A DNA stretch of 64,000 bases from Archaeoglobus sulfaticallidus PM70-1 (GTDB taxonomy: Archaea; Halobacteriota; Archaeoglobi; Archaeoglobales; Archaeoglobaceae): the NCBI RefSeq assembly GCF_000385565.1, contig NC_021169.1:1032571-1096570 (forward strand), given 5' to 3'. Both the position numbers and the translations under genes were made by a program. The notes under the pieces were generated by a model. It saw only the letters and a program-made list of their open reading frames with translations, ran no database searches and was not told where the DNA came from. Within the stretch, counting starts at the first letter, position 1; each line of letters opens with the position of its first letter. Shown here in pieces: positions 7,599-16,832 of the stretch.

Positions 7599-9215
7599 AT
7601 GAGGTTTGATGTAAACGAGTACAAAAAGTTGAGCGAGGAGGACTTCGAAAAAGCCTGGATGAAAGGGACTGAGGTGCTAACCCCAAAGAACCCCAACCTG
7701 CTTTTCCCAAGATATAGCTACTCGATTGGTGAGGAGCACCCTCTGTTCAAGACCATAAACGATCTCAGGAGGGCATACATAACCCTCGGATTCAAGGAGG
7801 TCGTGAATCCTGTCATCGTTGAGGACAGCCATGTCAGAAGGCAGTTCGGAAAGGAAGCTCTGGCTGTTCTCGACCGATGCTTTTACCTCGCATCACTCCC
7901 GAGACCTAACATCGGAATATCGGCTGAGAAGGTGGATGAAATAGAGAAGATAGCCCAGAAGAAGCTTAGCGAAGAGGAAATCGATGCTATCAGGATGATT
8001 TTCCATGAATTCAAGAAGGGTAGAATAGATGGGGATGATTTACCGTATAAACTTGCTTCAGCAATAGAAATCAGCGATGTAAAGGCTGTTGAGATAATAG
8101 ACAAGGTATTTCCAGAGTTTAAAGCACTCAAACCAGAGCCGGAGAGCTTGACGCTGAGGAGCCACATGACAACTGGATGGTTCATAACTCTGAGCAAGAT
8201 AGCCAGCAGATTCCCCCTCCCGATAAAGCTGTTCAGCATAGACAGATGTTTCAGAAAGGAGCAGAGAGAGGATGCTACCAGACTGTATACATACTTCTCA
8301 GCAAGCTGTGTGGTTGTTGATGAGGATGTTGGCGTTGAGGAAGGAAAGGCTGTTGCAGAGGGGTTGCTGAGGCAGTTCGGGTTCAAGAAGTTCAAGTTCA
8401 GGCTTGATGAGAAGAGGAGCAAGTACTACATTCCCGGCACGCAGACAGAGGTCTTCGCTTTCCATCCAAAAATCGTTGGCTCAAGCACAAAGTACAGCGA
8501 TGGATGGATAGAAATCGCAACTTTCGGCATATACAGCCCGACAGCATTAGCGCAGTACGATGTGGAGTATCCTGTGATGAACCTCGGGCTCGGGGTTGAG
8601 AGGCTTGCAATGATCCTGTACGACTACTCGGATGTCAGAGAGCTGGTTTATCCATGGCTCTACGGGAAAATCGAGCTATCAGACATGGACATAGCCAAGG
8701 GCATAAAGCTGCTGGAAGTCCCGTACACGCTTGATGGGCTGAAAATTGCTCAGAGCATAATAGAGTGTGCAGACAAGAACAAGGACATTAGAGGTCCGGC
8801 AGAGGTTACAGCATTTGAGGGAGAGATATATGGCAAGAAGATAAGGGTTAAGATAGTCGAGAGAGAGGAGAATGTCAGGCTGTGCGGTCCAGCTTATGCC
8901 AACGAGGTTGTTGTGTACCAGGGAAGCATCTTGGGTGTTCCAAGAACGGATAAATGGCTCCATGTCTTTGAGCACGGTTTCACTACTGGCATAAGATACA
9001 TCGACTCCTTCGCCCACTATTGTGCGAGGAAGATAGAGGAGGGTGTCGCGAAGGATGTAAAGGAAATGGAGATAAGAACGAGAGTCGTGGAAAGCCTGTC
9101 TGACATAAACCTCGGGTTACAGGAGAACATAAGGAAGTACATAACCTCAAAGGAAGGAAAAATAGACATCAGGGGACCGATGTTCGTTGCTGTGAGATAT
9201 GAGATGCTATCATGA
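7599..9215 (+). CDS. sepS: O-phosphoseryl-tRNA(Cys) synthetase (SepRS)
   Basis: This class II synthetase charges tRNA(Cys) with O-phosphoserine, which SepCysS then converts to cysteine. It belongs to the indirect Cys pathway of methanogens and Archaeoglobus. The 538-residue protein starts MRFDVNEYKKLSEEDFEKAW and shows the SepRS catalytic segments SLTLRSHMTTGWFITLS, FSIDRCFRKEQREDATRLY and a motif 3 region LGLGVERLAMILYD. ATG 7599 is used, since the frame extends upstream only through the end of gatA. The stop overlaps the next start (ATGA). Its presence is strong taxonomic evidence. Confidence 0.95.
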   Translation: MRFDVNEYKKLSEEDFEKAWMKGTEVLTPKNPNLLFPRYSYSIGEEHPLFKTINDLRRAYITLGFKEVVNPVIVEDSHVRRQFGKEALAVLDRCFYLASLPRPNIGISAEKVDEIEKIAQKKLSEEEIDAIRMIFHEFKKGRIDGDDLPYKLASAIEISDVKAVEIIDKVFPEFKALKPEPESLTLRSHMTTGWFITLSKIASRFPLPIKLFSIDRCFRKEQREDATRLYTYFSASCVVVDEDVGVEEGKAVAEGLLRQFGFKKFKFRLDEKRSKYYIPGTQTEVFAFHPKIVGSSTKYSDGWIEIATFGIYSPTALAQYDVEYPVMNLGLGVERLAMILYDYSDVRELVYPWLYGKIELSDMDIAKGIKLLEVPYTLDGLKIAQSIIECADKNKDIRGPAEVTAFEGEIYGKKIRVKIVEREENVRLCGPAYANEVVVYQGSILGVPRTDKWLHVFEHGFTTGIRYIDSFAHYCARKIEEGVAKDVKEMEIRTRVVESLSDINLGLQENIRKYITSKEGKIDIRGPMFVAVRYEMLS

Positions 9216-9883
9216 AGCACAGCCTTGAAGAGCTGAGAAAGCTTCAGGAAGAGATGTCGAAGAGGGTTGTTCTGAGGGAGATCGATCTGGGTAAAGTTGA
9301 GCATGTTCTGGGTGTTGATCAGGCTTTTCTTGGTGATAAAATAATATCTGTTGGAGTTTTAATGAGCTTTCCAGAAATGAAGATAATGGGCTCCAGCGTG
9401 AGAGTTGAGAGAGAAGATTTTCCGTACATTCCCGGATACCTCATGTTCAGGGAGGGGCCCAGTGCACTGAAAGTTGTGAAAGAACTCCTGCAGGAAAATA
9501 CATTGATACTGGTTGATGGGAGCGGTATAGCCCATCCAAGAAGATGCGGGCTTGCAACATACATAGGCATCGAGACACAAACTCCAACAATAGGCATAAC
9601 GAAGAGCAGGCTTTTCGGAGAATACACAGAGCCAAGAGATACCGGAGATATCAGCCCCCTAACCCACAATGGAGAGATAATAGGCTATGCCATGAAAACA
9701 TGCAGGAGGTGCAAACCGATATTCATATCTCCCGGAAACATGATAACCCCATTGCAAGCAGTTGAAGCTGTTAAGCTGTGTTTAAAGGGCTACAAACTCC
9801 CAGAACCCATCAGGATCGCTGACAGACTTTCAAAGGAGAGAAGGAAAGAGGAGGCTGAAAATGGTCGATATAATAAAATCTGA
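9212..9883 (+). CDS. nfi: Endonuclease V
   Basis: The 223-residue protein cleaves DNA next to deaminated bases such as hypoxanthine. The family pattern is present: GVDQAFLGDKIISVGV with the first catalytic Asp, YIPGYLMFREGP, LVDGSGIAHPRRCGLATYIG, and GITKSRLFGEY. Near the end it has a basic, cysteine-bearing segment MKTCRRCKPIFISPGN. Translation is coupled to sepS by a 4-base overlap, and its own 3' end overlaps fdhD by 23 bases. Confidence 0.93.
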   Translation: MKHSLEELRKLQEEMSKRVVLREIDLGKVEHVLGVDQAFLGDKIISVGVLMSFPEMKIMGSSVRVEREDFPYIPGYLMFREGPSALKVVKELLQENTLILVDGSGIAHPRRCGLATYIGIETQTPTIGITKSRLFGEYTEPRDTGDISPLTHNGEIIGYAMKTCRRCKPIFISPGNMITPLQAVEAVKLCLKGYKLPEPIRIADRLSKERRKEEAENGRYNKI

Positions 9884-10556
9884 CAATTCTCTTGAGCTTG
9901 CCAAAGAGATTGAGGTCACAGTATACATCAACGGCTTGCCGTCCCACTTAATGTGCTCTCCGAACAACCTTGAGGAGCTGGCTATCGGTTTTGTCGTATC
10001 TGAAGGACTGATTGACAGAGACTTGGTGGATGAGATTGAGATACACAGAAAGGGAAACGAGATTTTCGTCGATGTGGACGCAAACTCATTTACCTTAGAG
10101 CTCAGAAGTTCGGGATGTGTTGGAGTCTTTAAGAAGGGAGAGGTTCTCCCACCGGTTGAGGCTAAAGAGAAATTCAGTCTGGATGAGCTGAAGAAAGCTC
10201 TCGAGTATATCGATGTAGAGGAATACAGAAAAACCAGAGGCTACCACAGCTCCGCCATAGTCGGCAAAAAAGGATTGATCGTAAGGGCTATAGATGTCGG
10301 CAGACATAATGCCGTGGATAAGGCAATAGGCATGGCTTTAAGGAAAAACATAGATACCTCAAAGGTTTTTCTCCTCATTTCAGGAAGAATAAGCAGGGGC
10401 ATCGCTGCAAAGGCGGTTAGATCGGGAATCCCGCTTGTTGTGTCAAAAGCATCCATACTGGACTCTGCCATAGATGTCTGCAAGAAAACAGGACTGTCAG
10501 CAGTATCCTTTGCATCCGACCTGATCGTTAAAGGGGATGCAATAGATCTGGGTTGA
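9861..10556 (+). CDS. fdhD: Formate dehydrogenase accessory sulfurtransferase FdhD
   Basis: FdhD carries sulfur from a cysteine desulfurase to the molybdenum or tungsten cofactor of formate dehydrogenases. The 231-residue protein has the early LCSPNNLEELAIGFVVSEGLI segment, then RSSGCVG where the family cysteine region lies, TRGYHSSAIV, and VGRHNAVDKAIGMAL followed by SGRISRGIAAKAVRSGIPLVVSKAS. Only one cysteine is present in the loop where E. coli FdhD has CxxC, a variation also known in other family members. It ends the gatC-gatA-sepS-nfi-fdhD gene string. No formate dehydrogenase gene is in this window. Confidence 0.92.
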   Translation: MVDIIKSDNSLELAKEIEVTVYINGLPSHLMCSPNNLEELAIGFVVSEGLIDRDLVDEIEIHRKGNEIFVDVDANSFTLELRSSGCVGVFKKGEVLPPVEAKEKFSLDELKKALEYIDVEEYRKTRGYHSSAIVGKKGLIVRAIDVGRHNAVDKAIGMALRKNIDTSKVFLLISGRISRGIAAKAVRSGIPLVVSKASILDSAIDVCKKTGLSAVSFASDLIVKGDAIDLG

Positions 10557-10589
10557 ATGGTTTAATGGCTATAGTGACTATGCTATGCA

Positions 10590-11255
10590 CTATTCTTCCA
10601 AGGCGAAATCCACTGTGAGGAATCCAATAAGGGAGATTATGAGAGTATAGCAGGCTATGATGTACAGCCTGCTGACCTCATAGTGAAATCCGTGAAAGAC
10701 CTGCGTTAAAGCGGTTACCGCTACATTTATTATCGGAAATATTATCGGAAAGAGTATCACGGGAAGCAGGATTTCTCTGGCTCTGGACTTAACCGTAAGC
10801 AGGGACATTGATGTGGTTGTAACTATGAACGCAAAGTTGCCAGCCGTTAAGATTACAAAGAAATCCACCAGATTTTCGATTTCGAGGTTGAAGAAAGCTA
10901 TAAAGATAGGGGCTATTATGAACTCAAGAAGTATCAAAATGCATGTGTTGTAGATTATCTTGCCAAGCAGTATTGACTGAGGTTTTGCGAACATCCTCAG
11001 CCCATCTATCGTTTGCTCGTCATACTCCTTCGTGAATGCTCTTGAGTATCCAACAATGCCAACAAATATGAAGACAATCCATATCAGCGCTGGAGCCGTT
11101 CGCTGTATATCTCTTGAGGATATTGAAATGCTAAAGAGTGCTATATTCATAAGCGAAAACAGGATCATGAAGCTTATCGTGCTCTTGCTCCTCATCTCCA
11201 CTTTCGCATCCTTGAGTGCTATCGTTATTCCATCCCTGATTAATCTGGATATCAT
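10590..11255 (-). CDS. ccmB: Cytochrome c biogenesis ABC permease CcmB-like
   Basis: A 221-residue membrane protein with six predicted helices. It begins with a soluble helix (IALKDAKVEMRSKSTISFMILFS) typical of CcmB, then has IWIVFIFVGIVGYSRAFTKEYDEQTIDGLRMFAKPQSILLGK, the most conserved part of the family. With CcmA it forms the exporter involved in haem delivery for c-type cytochromes. The start overlaps the ccmA stop by four bases, so the two are one unit. Confidence 0.85.
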   Translation of the reverse strand: MISRLIRDGITIALKDAKVEMRSKSTISFMILFSLMNIALFSISISSRDIQRTAPALIWIVFIFVGIVGYSRAFTKEYDEQTIDGLRMFAKPQSILLGKIIYNTCILILLEFIIAPIFIAFFNLEIENLVDFFVILTAGNFAFIVTTTSMSLLTVKSRAREILLPVILFPIIFPIINVAVTALTQVFHGFHYEVSRLYIIACYTLIISLIGFLTVDFALEE

Positions 11256-11881
11256 CTTGACAGCTCCACTATGCTACCATCCCTAAAACCCAGAACTCTA
11301 TCACATAGCCTTATCTCTTCCTCGCTGTGTGTGGAGATTATTACGGTTTTATTGAAGTTTTTTATATAATTTCTGATAAACTCTCTGCCCCTAACATCCA
11401 ACCCGTCAGATGGCTCATCGCAGATCAAAATATCCGGATCGTTCAGCAAAGCTTTGGCAATCTTCAACCTCTGCTCCATTCCCTTAGAAAAAGACCTTAC
11501 CAGATCATTTCTAGCTTTCCATAGATTAACGAGCTTTAACACCTCGCTCACTCTGCTCTCATCAACACCCATCAGCTTTGCATAGAAAATCAGGTTCTCT
11601 TTTGCAGTAAGCTCTCTGTACAGGTGACTGCTGTGGGATAGAAAACCAATTTTCTTCCTCAGCTCAACATCCATATATGGATTTTTTCCAAAGATTTCAA
11701 CATAGCCAGCACTCGGCTTTATCTGCCCGGAGAGTATCCTCAACAAAGTTGTTTTGCCCGAGCCGTTCACTCCAACGATCGCTACCTTCTCACCCCTTTT
11801 AACAACAAAGTTCACATCTTTGAAAACCAGCTTTCTCCCGAACTTCTTTGAGAGGTTTCTTACAGCAATTGCGGGCATCAC
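11252..11881 (-). CDS. ccmA: ABC transporter ATPase CcmA-like
   Basis: A 209-residue ABC ATPase. Walker A is GVNGSGKTT (near residue 37), the signature sequence is SFSKGMEQRLKIAKALL, Walker B is ILICDEPSDGLD, and the switch histidine is in TVIISTHSEEE. The short length and the permease partner directly downstream fit CcmA of the cytochrome c maturation exporter. Its start overlaps the stop of the upstream oxidoreductase gene by four bases, so ferredoxin, oxidoreductase, ccmA and ccmB form one minus-strand unit. Confidence 0.88.
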   Translation of the reverse strand: MMPAIAVRNLSKKFGRKLVFKDVNFVVKRGEKVAIVGVNGSGKTTLLRILSGQIKPSAGYVEIFGKNPYMDVELRKKIGFLSHSSHLYRELTAKENLIFYAKLMGVDESRVSEVLKLVNLWKARNDLVRSFSKGMEQRLKIAKALLNDPDILICDEPSDGLDVRGREFIRNYIKNFNKTVIISTHSEEEIRLCDRVLGFRDGSIVELSR

Positions 11882-13080
11882 TCAATCCCCATGTTCAGTC
11901 CGAATTCTTCACGCATAAGGTTTGCGACTCCAAGCGCTACACCATCCACCTCGATGTCTTTGCCCTTCGCTCCATCTCCGACCACAAAGAGGTTTCTGAA
12001 TTCAGTCTGATAGCCAGTATCCTTTCCGCTCATAACCCTGTTAACGGGCCAGTCATTGTGGTAGCTCTGAATTGCTATGATCTCGTATTCATGGCCCTTT
12101 AGTACTTCTTTCAGCTCGGCAATTCCTGCTTTGATCTCATCTTTTATTTGAGCCGGATGTCTAACGGGCTGATGTGCCATAAGCAGATGACCGTTTTCAG
12201 CTAAGCTGGGATCCGCATTGGTCACCTCGTTCATCCCGCTTATTTTCTCAACATCGAACGGGAAGCATATTCCAGTATGGCCTATGAAAGGCTCTTTTAA
12301 AGCGATCGAGTACTTTATACCTCTGCTCTCAACCACATCCTGTCTGCTGAAACCCAGAAGCTCCCTTGTCAGGGAATGCCCTATGTTCGATATGAATATG
12401 TCATAGTGTTTCTCCTCACCATCGACTTTCAGGCTCCTGATCTCCTTGTTTTCGTATATGAGCTTTTCTACGGGTTTTTTAAGGTATATATTCCCATCAT
12501 TGCTTTTTATTATCTCAGCAAGCTCGGTAACCACCTTTTTACACCCACCTATCGGAATTCCGGGACCTCCATATTTCAGAACCCTCTTGTAAATTTCATA
12601 TATGTCTGAGAACTTTATCTGATCGGGATAGATGCTTAAAGACCACCCGAGAAATTTCTCAAAGAATTTAAGGGTGAAATCATCCATCTCCCTTGCATAC
12701 TCATCCATCGTTCTGTCTATTCCGAATATTTTGTAGCCTATCAACCACTTGAAATACTTCAGCTTCGTTTTCCTCGGGAATGAAGAGCTTCTGATCTCTA
12801 TCATCTCTCCATTCTGTAAAGCCACACCTTCTGGCTTTGAATCGACTATTTCCACATCTGTACCGATCCTTTTAAGCATTTTACCGAGAGGACCTCTTCT
12901 GCCGTGTGGGATCATGTGTAAAGCTCCGGTGCTGATCTCAAATCCTCTGTACTTTATGCTCGTGAACCTTCCGCCATAGAATCCCAGCTTTTCATATACA
13001 TCAACAGCATAGCCCTTTTCCGACAGGATAGATGCCGACAGCAACCCCCCCAGTCCGGCACCTATGATAGCCACCCTCAT
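11878..13080 (-). CDS. FAD-dependent oxidoreductase, phytoene desaturase-like
   Basis: The 400-residue protein has an N-terminal dinucleotide-binding fold (VAIIGAGLGGLLSASILSEK, then DVYEK) and a C-terminal FAD motif NLFVVGDGAKGKDIEVDGVALGVANL. This layout belongs to the phytoene desaturase / protoporphyrinogen oxidase-like amine oxidase superfamily. The substrate is unknown; possible roles are isoprenoid saturation or desaturation, or haem-related chemistry, given the attached ccmAB genes. It starts directly after the stop of the small ferredoxin gene and its stop overlaps ccmA. Confidence 0.8.
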   Translation of the reverse strand: MRVAIIGAGLGGLLSASILSEKGYAVDVYEKLGFYGGRFTSIKYRGFEISTGALHMIPHGRRGPLGKMLKRIGTDVEIVDSKPEGVALQNGEMIEIRSSSFPRKTKLKYFKWLIGYKIFGIDRTMDEYAREMDDFTLKFFEKFLGWSLSIYPDQIKFSDIYEIYKRVLKYGGPGIPIGGCKKVVTELAEIIKSNDGNIYLKKPVEKLIYENKEIRSLKVDGEEKHYDIFISNIGHSLTRELLGFSRQDVVESRGIKYSIALKEPFIGHTGICFPFDVEKISGMNEVTNADPSLAENGHLLMAHQPVRHPAQIKDEIKAGIAELKEVLKGHEYEIIAIQSYHNDWPVNRVMSGKDTGYQTEFRNLFVVGDGAKGKDIEVDGVALGVANLMREEFGLNMGIE

Positions 13081-13242
13081 TCACTCACCTATTGCAGACT
13101 TCGGACAGTAGTAAACGCACTTCAGGCAGGCTTTACATTTTTCTTCATCTATTTCAGCCTTCCCGAACACTTTTACAGCATCATATGGACAGATAAGCAT
13201 GCAGAATGCACAGCCAACACACCTTTCAGCTTTAACTTCCAT
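13081..13242 (-). CDS. Small 2[4Fe-4S] ferredoxin (53 residues)
   Basis: A short gene on the minus strand, read from ATG at 13242 to TGA at 13081-13083, just before the oxidoreductase start. It carries two classic cluster motifs: CVGCAFCMLICP (cysteines 8, 11, 14 and 18) and CKACLKCVYYCP (36, 39, 42 and 46). It is therefore a bacterial-type dicluster ferredoxin. Being the first gene of the unit with the FAD oxidoreductase, it probably supplies or accepts electrons for that enzyme; this partnership is inferred from position. Confidence 0.92.
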   Translation of the reverse strand: MEVKAERCVGCAFCMLICPYDAVKVFGKAEIDEEKCKACLKCVYYCPKSAIGE

Positions 13243-13264
13243 GAGTTATACAAACAGAATAAAC

Positions 13265-14290
13265 TTAAAAGTATTTTTGCAGATTCAGGTGCCTTCTGAT
13301 GTCAGAGGTTATGTAGTCCAGAACGCTTCCACTAGCTTTATCGAGCTCGAGATGGGTTACAAGATGCTTATATTCTCCCCCAGCAATGCCATTTGCTATT
13401 ATCGCCGCCCCCTCTGCAGATTGCTTGGAGATCCCGAATCCCTCAAGCCTCTCACAGGTGAAGTCTTCAGCCATCTCCACGAATATTTTCCTGAACCTCG
13501 AATTCAAAAAATTCCTGCCAGACATCAATATTCTGTCAGTGTTCTGAACATTCACAGCCCTCACACCCTTTAACAGGTATTCTGCTAACCAGACCAGCGA
13601 GTCTTCAGGCATCTCGCTAATGCTGTTCACCTGAATGCCCATATCATGGAGATAGCTTTTGATACCACCACTGAAGAGCAATCTTTTTGGAAAGTCTCCA
13701 AGCAGGTATGCTAGCTCACCATCCATTGCTCCAAGAGATGAGAATGCAGGAAAAGATGAGCTGCCACCAAGTCCATCGATGATCTTTCCCCTGCTCACAG
13801 AGATGAAGGCGTTAAAACCATAACCAGACTCTACGAGTATGAAGTCCGCAGTACCCACATCCTCACACGAGTAGAGTGCAAGAACAACTGAACAGAGCTT
13901 GTCCGCAGTGCCCATATCGATTTTATTTATCTTTCTGTATTCCGGGACTGTCGGGAGATGTATAACTGCCGGAATGGTATAGATCTCGAGATCAAGCTTT
14001 ATGGCAACATCAATCAGGCTTCTCATTCCGATCGCTTTTTCCTCGTCTTTATTGAGAGTCATCAGGAAAATGTCTTTCTCATCAAGCTCTGAGAACCTTT
14101 TGAATGGCAGACCATAGCCAGACAGGCCAGCATAAACATCCACTTCCAGATCGGCAAATATTTTCTTTACAGATTCGGGATCCTCTCTAACTGCAGAGGT
14201 TTCAATCTCTATCCTGTCGTGGGGTTCTGAATCTTCAAGAATGAATATCTCGTAGCTCGATGTACCTGGATCTATTCCTGCGAATCTCAT
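13265..14290 (-). CDS. DUF1464 family protein (ASKHA kinase-like)
   Basis: A 341-residue protein starting MRFAGIDPGTSSYEIFILED, which matches the first phosphate loop (DxGT) of the acetate kinase/sugar kinase/Hsp70 fold. Other fold elements are MGTADKLCSVVLAL and FILVESGYGFNAFISVSRGKIIDGLGGSSSFPAF. The archaeal family DUF1464 has been described as predicted butyrate kinase, but the activity is not proven. The frame is open upstream to 14398, but ATG 14290 directly precedes the DxGT strand and is preferred. It diverges from the glycyl radical enzyme gene. Confidence 0.82.
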   Translation of the reverse strand: MRFAGIDPGTSSYEIFILEDSEPHDRIEIETSAVREDPESVKKIFADLEVDVYAGLSGYGLPFKRFSELDEKDIFLMTLNKDEEKAIGMRSLIDVAIKLDLEIYTIPAVIHLPTVPEYRKINKIDMGTADKLCSVVLALYSCEDVGTADFILVESGYGFNAFISVSRGKIIDGLGGSSSFPAFSSLGAMDGELAYLLGDFPKRLLFSGGIKSYLHDMGIQVNSISEMPEDSLVWLAEYLLKGVRAVNVQNTDRILMSGRNFLNSRFRKIFVEMAEDFTCERLEGFGISKQSAEGAAIIANGIAGGEYKHLVTHLELDKASGSVLDYITSDIRRHLNLQKYF

Positions 14291-14388
14291 TGATGTTCGT
14301 TGCTGTAAGGGGTTTAAATTTGTTTGTAAGTGTAAGCTCAAACGGTTGCCGGTTCCGGGTAGATTCTTGACATGAATCTGGAAGTGGA

Positions 14389-14416
14389 AATTGGACAATT
14401 CAGGAATTGGACAATT
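14389..14416. repeat. Tandem 12-bp inverted repeats, candidate operator
   Basis: AATTGGACAATT occurs twice, at 14389-14400 and 14405-14416. Each copy is an inverted repeat (AATTG, 2-base gap, CAATT), and the copies start 16 bases apart. They lie in the divergent gap between the DUF1464 gene and the glycyl radical enzyme gene, about 70 bases upstream of the latter's TATA-like region. This is the layout of a double operator, but no regulator gene is adjacent. Confidence 0.55.
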
Positions 14417-14508
14417 GATGGTGAGTGGAAAGAAAGATACTGGTATCCGACATGTTCTTTAAAGTATAAAACAGCAAAATTATTAAGTATTAATCTTGTA
14501 TATTGTTC

Positions 14509-16830
14509 ATGGATAGGGTTAACAAACTCATAACCAATATCCAGAAACCCCCAAGACTCAGCATAGAAAGATGCGTGCTTTATACGGAGTCGATGAAGGA
14601 GACAGAAGGCGAACCGATGCCGATCAGGCAGGCAAAGGCTTTGAAACACATTCTTGAAAACATTCCAGTTCAGATTCTCCCTCATGAGATTGTTGTCGGC
14701 ACGATGCTCCCGGATCCTCCTGGGGCAATCCTCTTCCCCGAAGGTGTGGGATTGAGGATAATCAACGAACTTGAAAGTCTACCATCCAGAGAAACAAACA
14801 GACTTATTGTAAGGGAGGAGGACGCAAGAATTCTGAGAGAGGAAATTGCCCCATACTGGCAGAGCAGAAACATCGAGGCATTCGCCTCACAACTCATGCC
14901 AGAAATAATAGAGGTTCTCTATACTGGATCTGTTTTTGTTTTAACGGAATTCGCCGGCATATCCCATATTGCAGTAAATTACCCATATCTCCTGAAGAGG
15001 GGTTTCAGGTGGTTTATTGAAGAAAGCAGAAGGAATGTTGTCGAGCTTGAAGATAACGGGTGCTGGGATGCCCCCAAGCTGGTGTTTTACAAAACCGCTG
15101 AAATTGTCAGCGAGGCAATGATAAGCTATGCAAACAGGTATGCAAAGCTCGCAGAGAAGATGGCTGATGAAGCGGATGACGAAAGACGGGAGGAGCTCTT
15201 GAGAATTGCTGAAATTTGCAGGAGAGTTCCGGCAGAGAAGCCTGAGAGCTTTCATGAGGCTGTACAGTTTGTCTGGTTTGTTCAGTCTGCCCTTCATCAG
15301 GAAAACTATGAACAGGGAATTTCAATGGGAAGAATTGACCAGTATCTGCTACCGTACTACCTGAAAGATCTCAAAGAAGGGCGAATTGACAGGAAACAGG
15401 CTTTCGAGATTCTGGCAAATCTATGGATTAAGACGAACGAGATCGTCCCACCATTCGACTCTCTCCTTGAGCTTTATTTCTCGGGACAGGCGACGAATCA
15501 GGCACTGACGATTGGTGGAATTGATGCAAACGGAAATGATGCGACAAACGATCTCTCCTACCTCATGCTTGAGGTCACAAAGGCTGTACCATTGAGACAG
15601 CCAAATGTTCATGTCAGAGTTAGCTCAAAAACCCCTGACAGCTTCTTAGATGTCCTGGCTGATCTTATCGCTGAAGGGAAAAACAACATAGGGATTTTTA
15701 ATGATGAGGTGATCTTCAAAGCCCTTAGATCTGCCGGTGTGGAGGAAGAAGATTTGTGGAACTATTCCACAGTAGGCTGCGTTGAGATTGCTCCTTTCGG
15801 GAACAGCTTCACATCCAGTGATGCTGCTTTAATAAACCTGGCTAAAGCCCTTGAATACGCTCTTAATGAGGGAACAGACATAATGTTCGGATACAGATTT
15901 GGCTTAGAGATCAAAAAACCTGAGAGTCTAGAGGAAGTTATAGATGCCTTCAGGAAGCAGCTTGCTCATATAATCAAGAAGGTGGTAAAAGGATCCAACA
16001 TCCTTGAATATGCAAACGCAAGCGTTAAACCCACACCATTACTTTCACTCTGTATCGAGGATTGCTTCGAGAAGGGCGTTGATGTTACATTGGGCGGAGC
16101 AAAGTACAACTTTACCGGCATACAGGCGGTAGGTATCGCTGATGTGGCGGATTCTCTCGCAGCGATAGAACTCGCTATAAAGAAGGGTTACAGCCTTGAT
16201 GAGATCATCGAAGCGTGCAGAAGCAATTTCAATGGTTATGAAGAGCTCCGTTCCCTCCTCCTCAATGCACCCAAATACGGCAACGACAGCGAGGCGGACA
16301 GGTATGCTAAATTGGTTCTCGAAATGTACTGTGAAGAGGTCTCCAGATACAGAAATTTCAGGGGAGGAAGGTTTACCGCTGGCTGTTATCCGATGACAAC
16401 GAATGTAGCCTTCGGCTTCATGACTTCTGCATTGCCATCTGGCAGAATGCAGGGCAGCGCTTTAAACAGTGGAGTTTCACCAAGCACTGGAATGGATAGA
16501 GAAGGAGTAACAGCAGCGATAAAATCCGCATGCAAGCTGAATTATGAGATGCTGTCAAACGGCTCATCTCTCACGGTCAATCTCGATTCCGGAATCCTGG
16601 GTGCCAAGGGAAAAGATGTTATAAAAGCCCTCATAAGGAGCTTTGTGGATCTTGGAGGTATGCACATTCAGTTTAATGTGCTCAATCAGGATCTGCTCAA
16701 GAAGGCTCAGGAAGAACCTGAAAAGTACAGGTGGCTGCTCGTTAGAGTTGCAGGATGGAGCGCATATTTCGTTGAACTTTCAAAGGCTGTTCAGGATGAG
16801 TTGATAGCAAGGATTTCCTGTAAGATGTGA
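14509..16830 (+). CDS. Glycyl radical enzyme (pyruvate formate-lyase-like, PflD type)
   Basis: The 773-residue enzyme has both hallmarks of the family. The catalytic thiyl cysteine is at about residue 424 in STVGCVEIAPFG, and the radical glycine is at about residue 749 in LLVRVAGWSAYFVELS. It lacks the two adjacent cysteines of true pyruvate formate-lyase, so it is a dehydratase, lyase or addition enzyme. PflD-like enzymes in Archaeoglobus have been proposed to act in alkane or hydrocarbon activation, and glycerol or diol dehydratases are of similar length; the substrate stays open. ATG 14509 is chosen over TTG 14503, with TTATTAAGTA (14480-14489) as a TATA box about 25 bases upstream. The activase gene follows immediately. 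Confidence 0.88.
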   Translation: MDRVNKLITNIQKPPRLSIERCVLYTESMKETEGEPMPIRQAKALKHILENIPVQILPHEIVVGTMLPDPPGAILFPEGVGLRIINELESLPSRETNRLIVREEDARILREEIAPYWQSRNIEAFASQLMPEIIEVLYTGSVFVLTEFAGISHIAVNYPYLLKRGFRWFIEESRRNVVELEDNGCWDAPKLVFYKTAEIVSEAMISYANRYAKLAEKMADEADDERREELLRIAEICRRVPAEKPESFHEAVQFVWFVQSALHQENYEQGISMGRIDQYLLPYYLKDLKEGRIDRKQAFEILANLWIKTNEIVPPFDSLLELYFSGQATNQALTIGGIDANGNDATNDLSYLMLEVTKAVPLRQPNVHVRVSSKTPDSFLDVLADLIAEGKNNIGIFNDEVIFKALRSAGVEEEDLWNYSTVGCVEIAPFGNSFTSSDAALINLAKALEYALNEGTDIMFGYRFGLEIKKPESLEEVIDAFRKQLAHIIKKVVKGSNILEYANASVKPTPLLSLCIEDCFEKGVDVTLGGAKYNFTGIQAVGIADVADSLAAIELAIKKGYSLDEIIEACRSNFNGYEELRSLLLNAPKYGNDSEADRYAKLVLEMYCEEVSRYRNFRGGRFTAGCYPMTTNVAFGFMTSALPSGRMQGSALNSGVSPSTGMDREGVTAAIKSACKLNYEMLSNGSSLTVNLDSGILGAKGKDVIKALIRSFVDLGGMHIQFNVLNQDLLKKAQEEPEKYRWLLVRVAGWSAYFVELSKAVQDELIARISCKM

Positions 16831-16832
16831 TT

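Noticed and set aside
7883..8422. Minus-strand ORF of 179 codons inside sepS
   Set aside because: Serine/leucine-rich shadow of a well-supported synthetase gene on the other strand.
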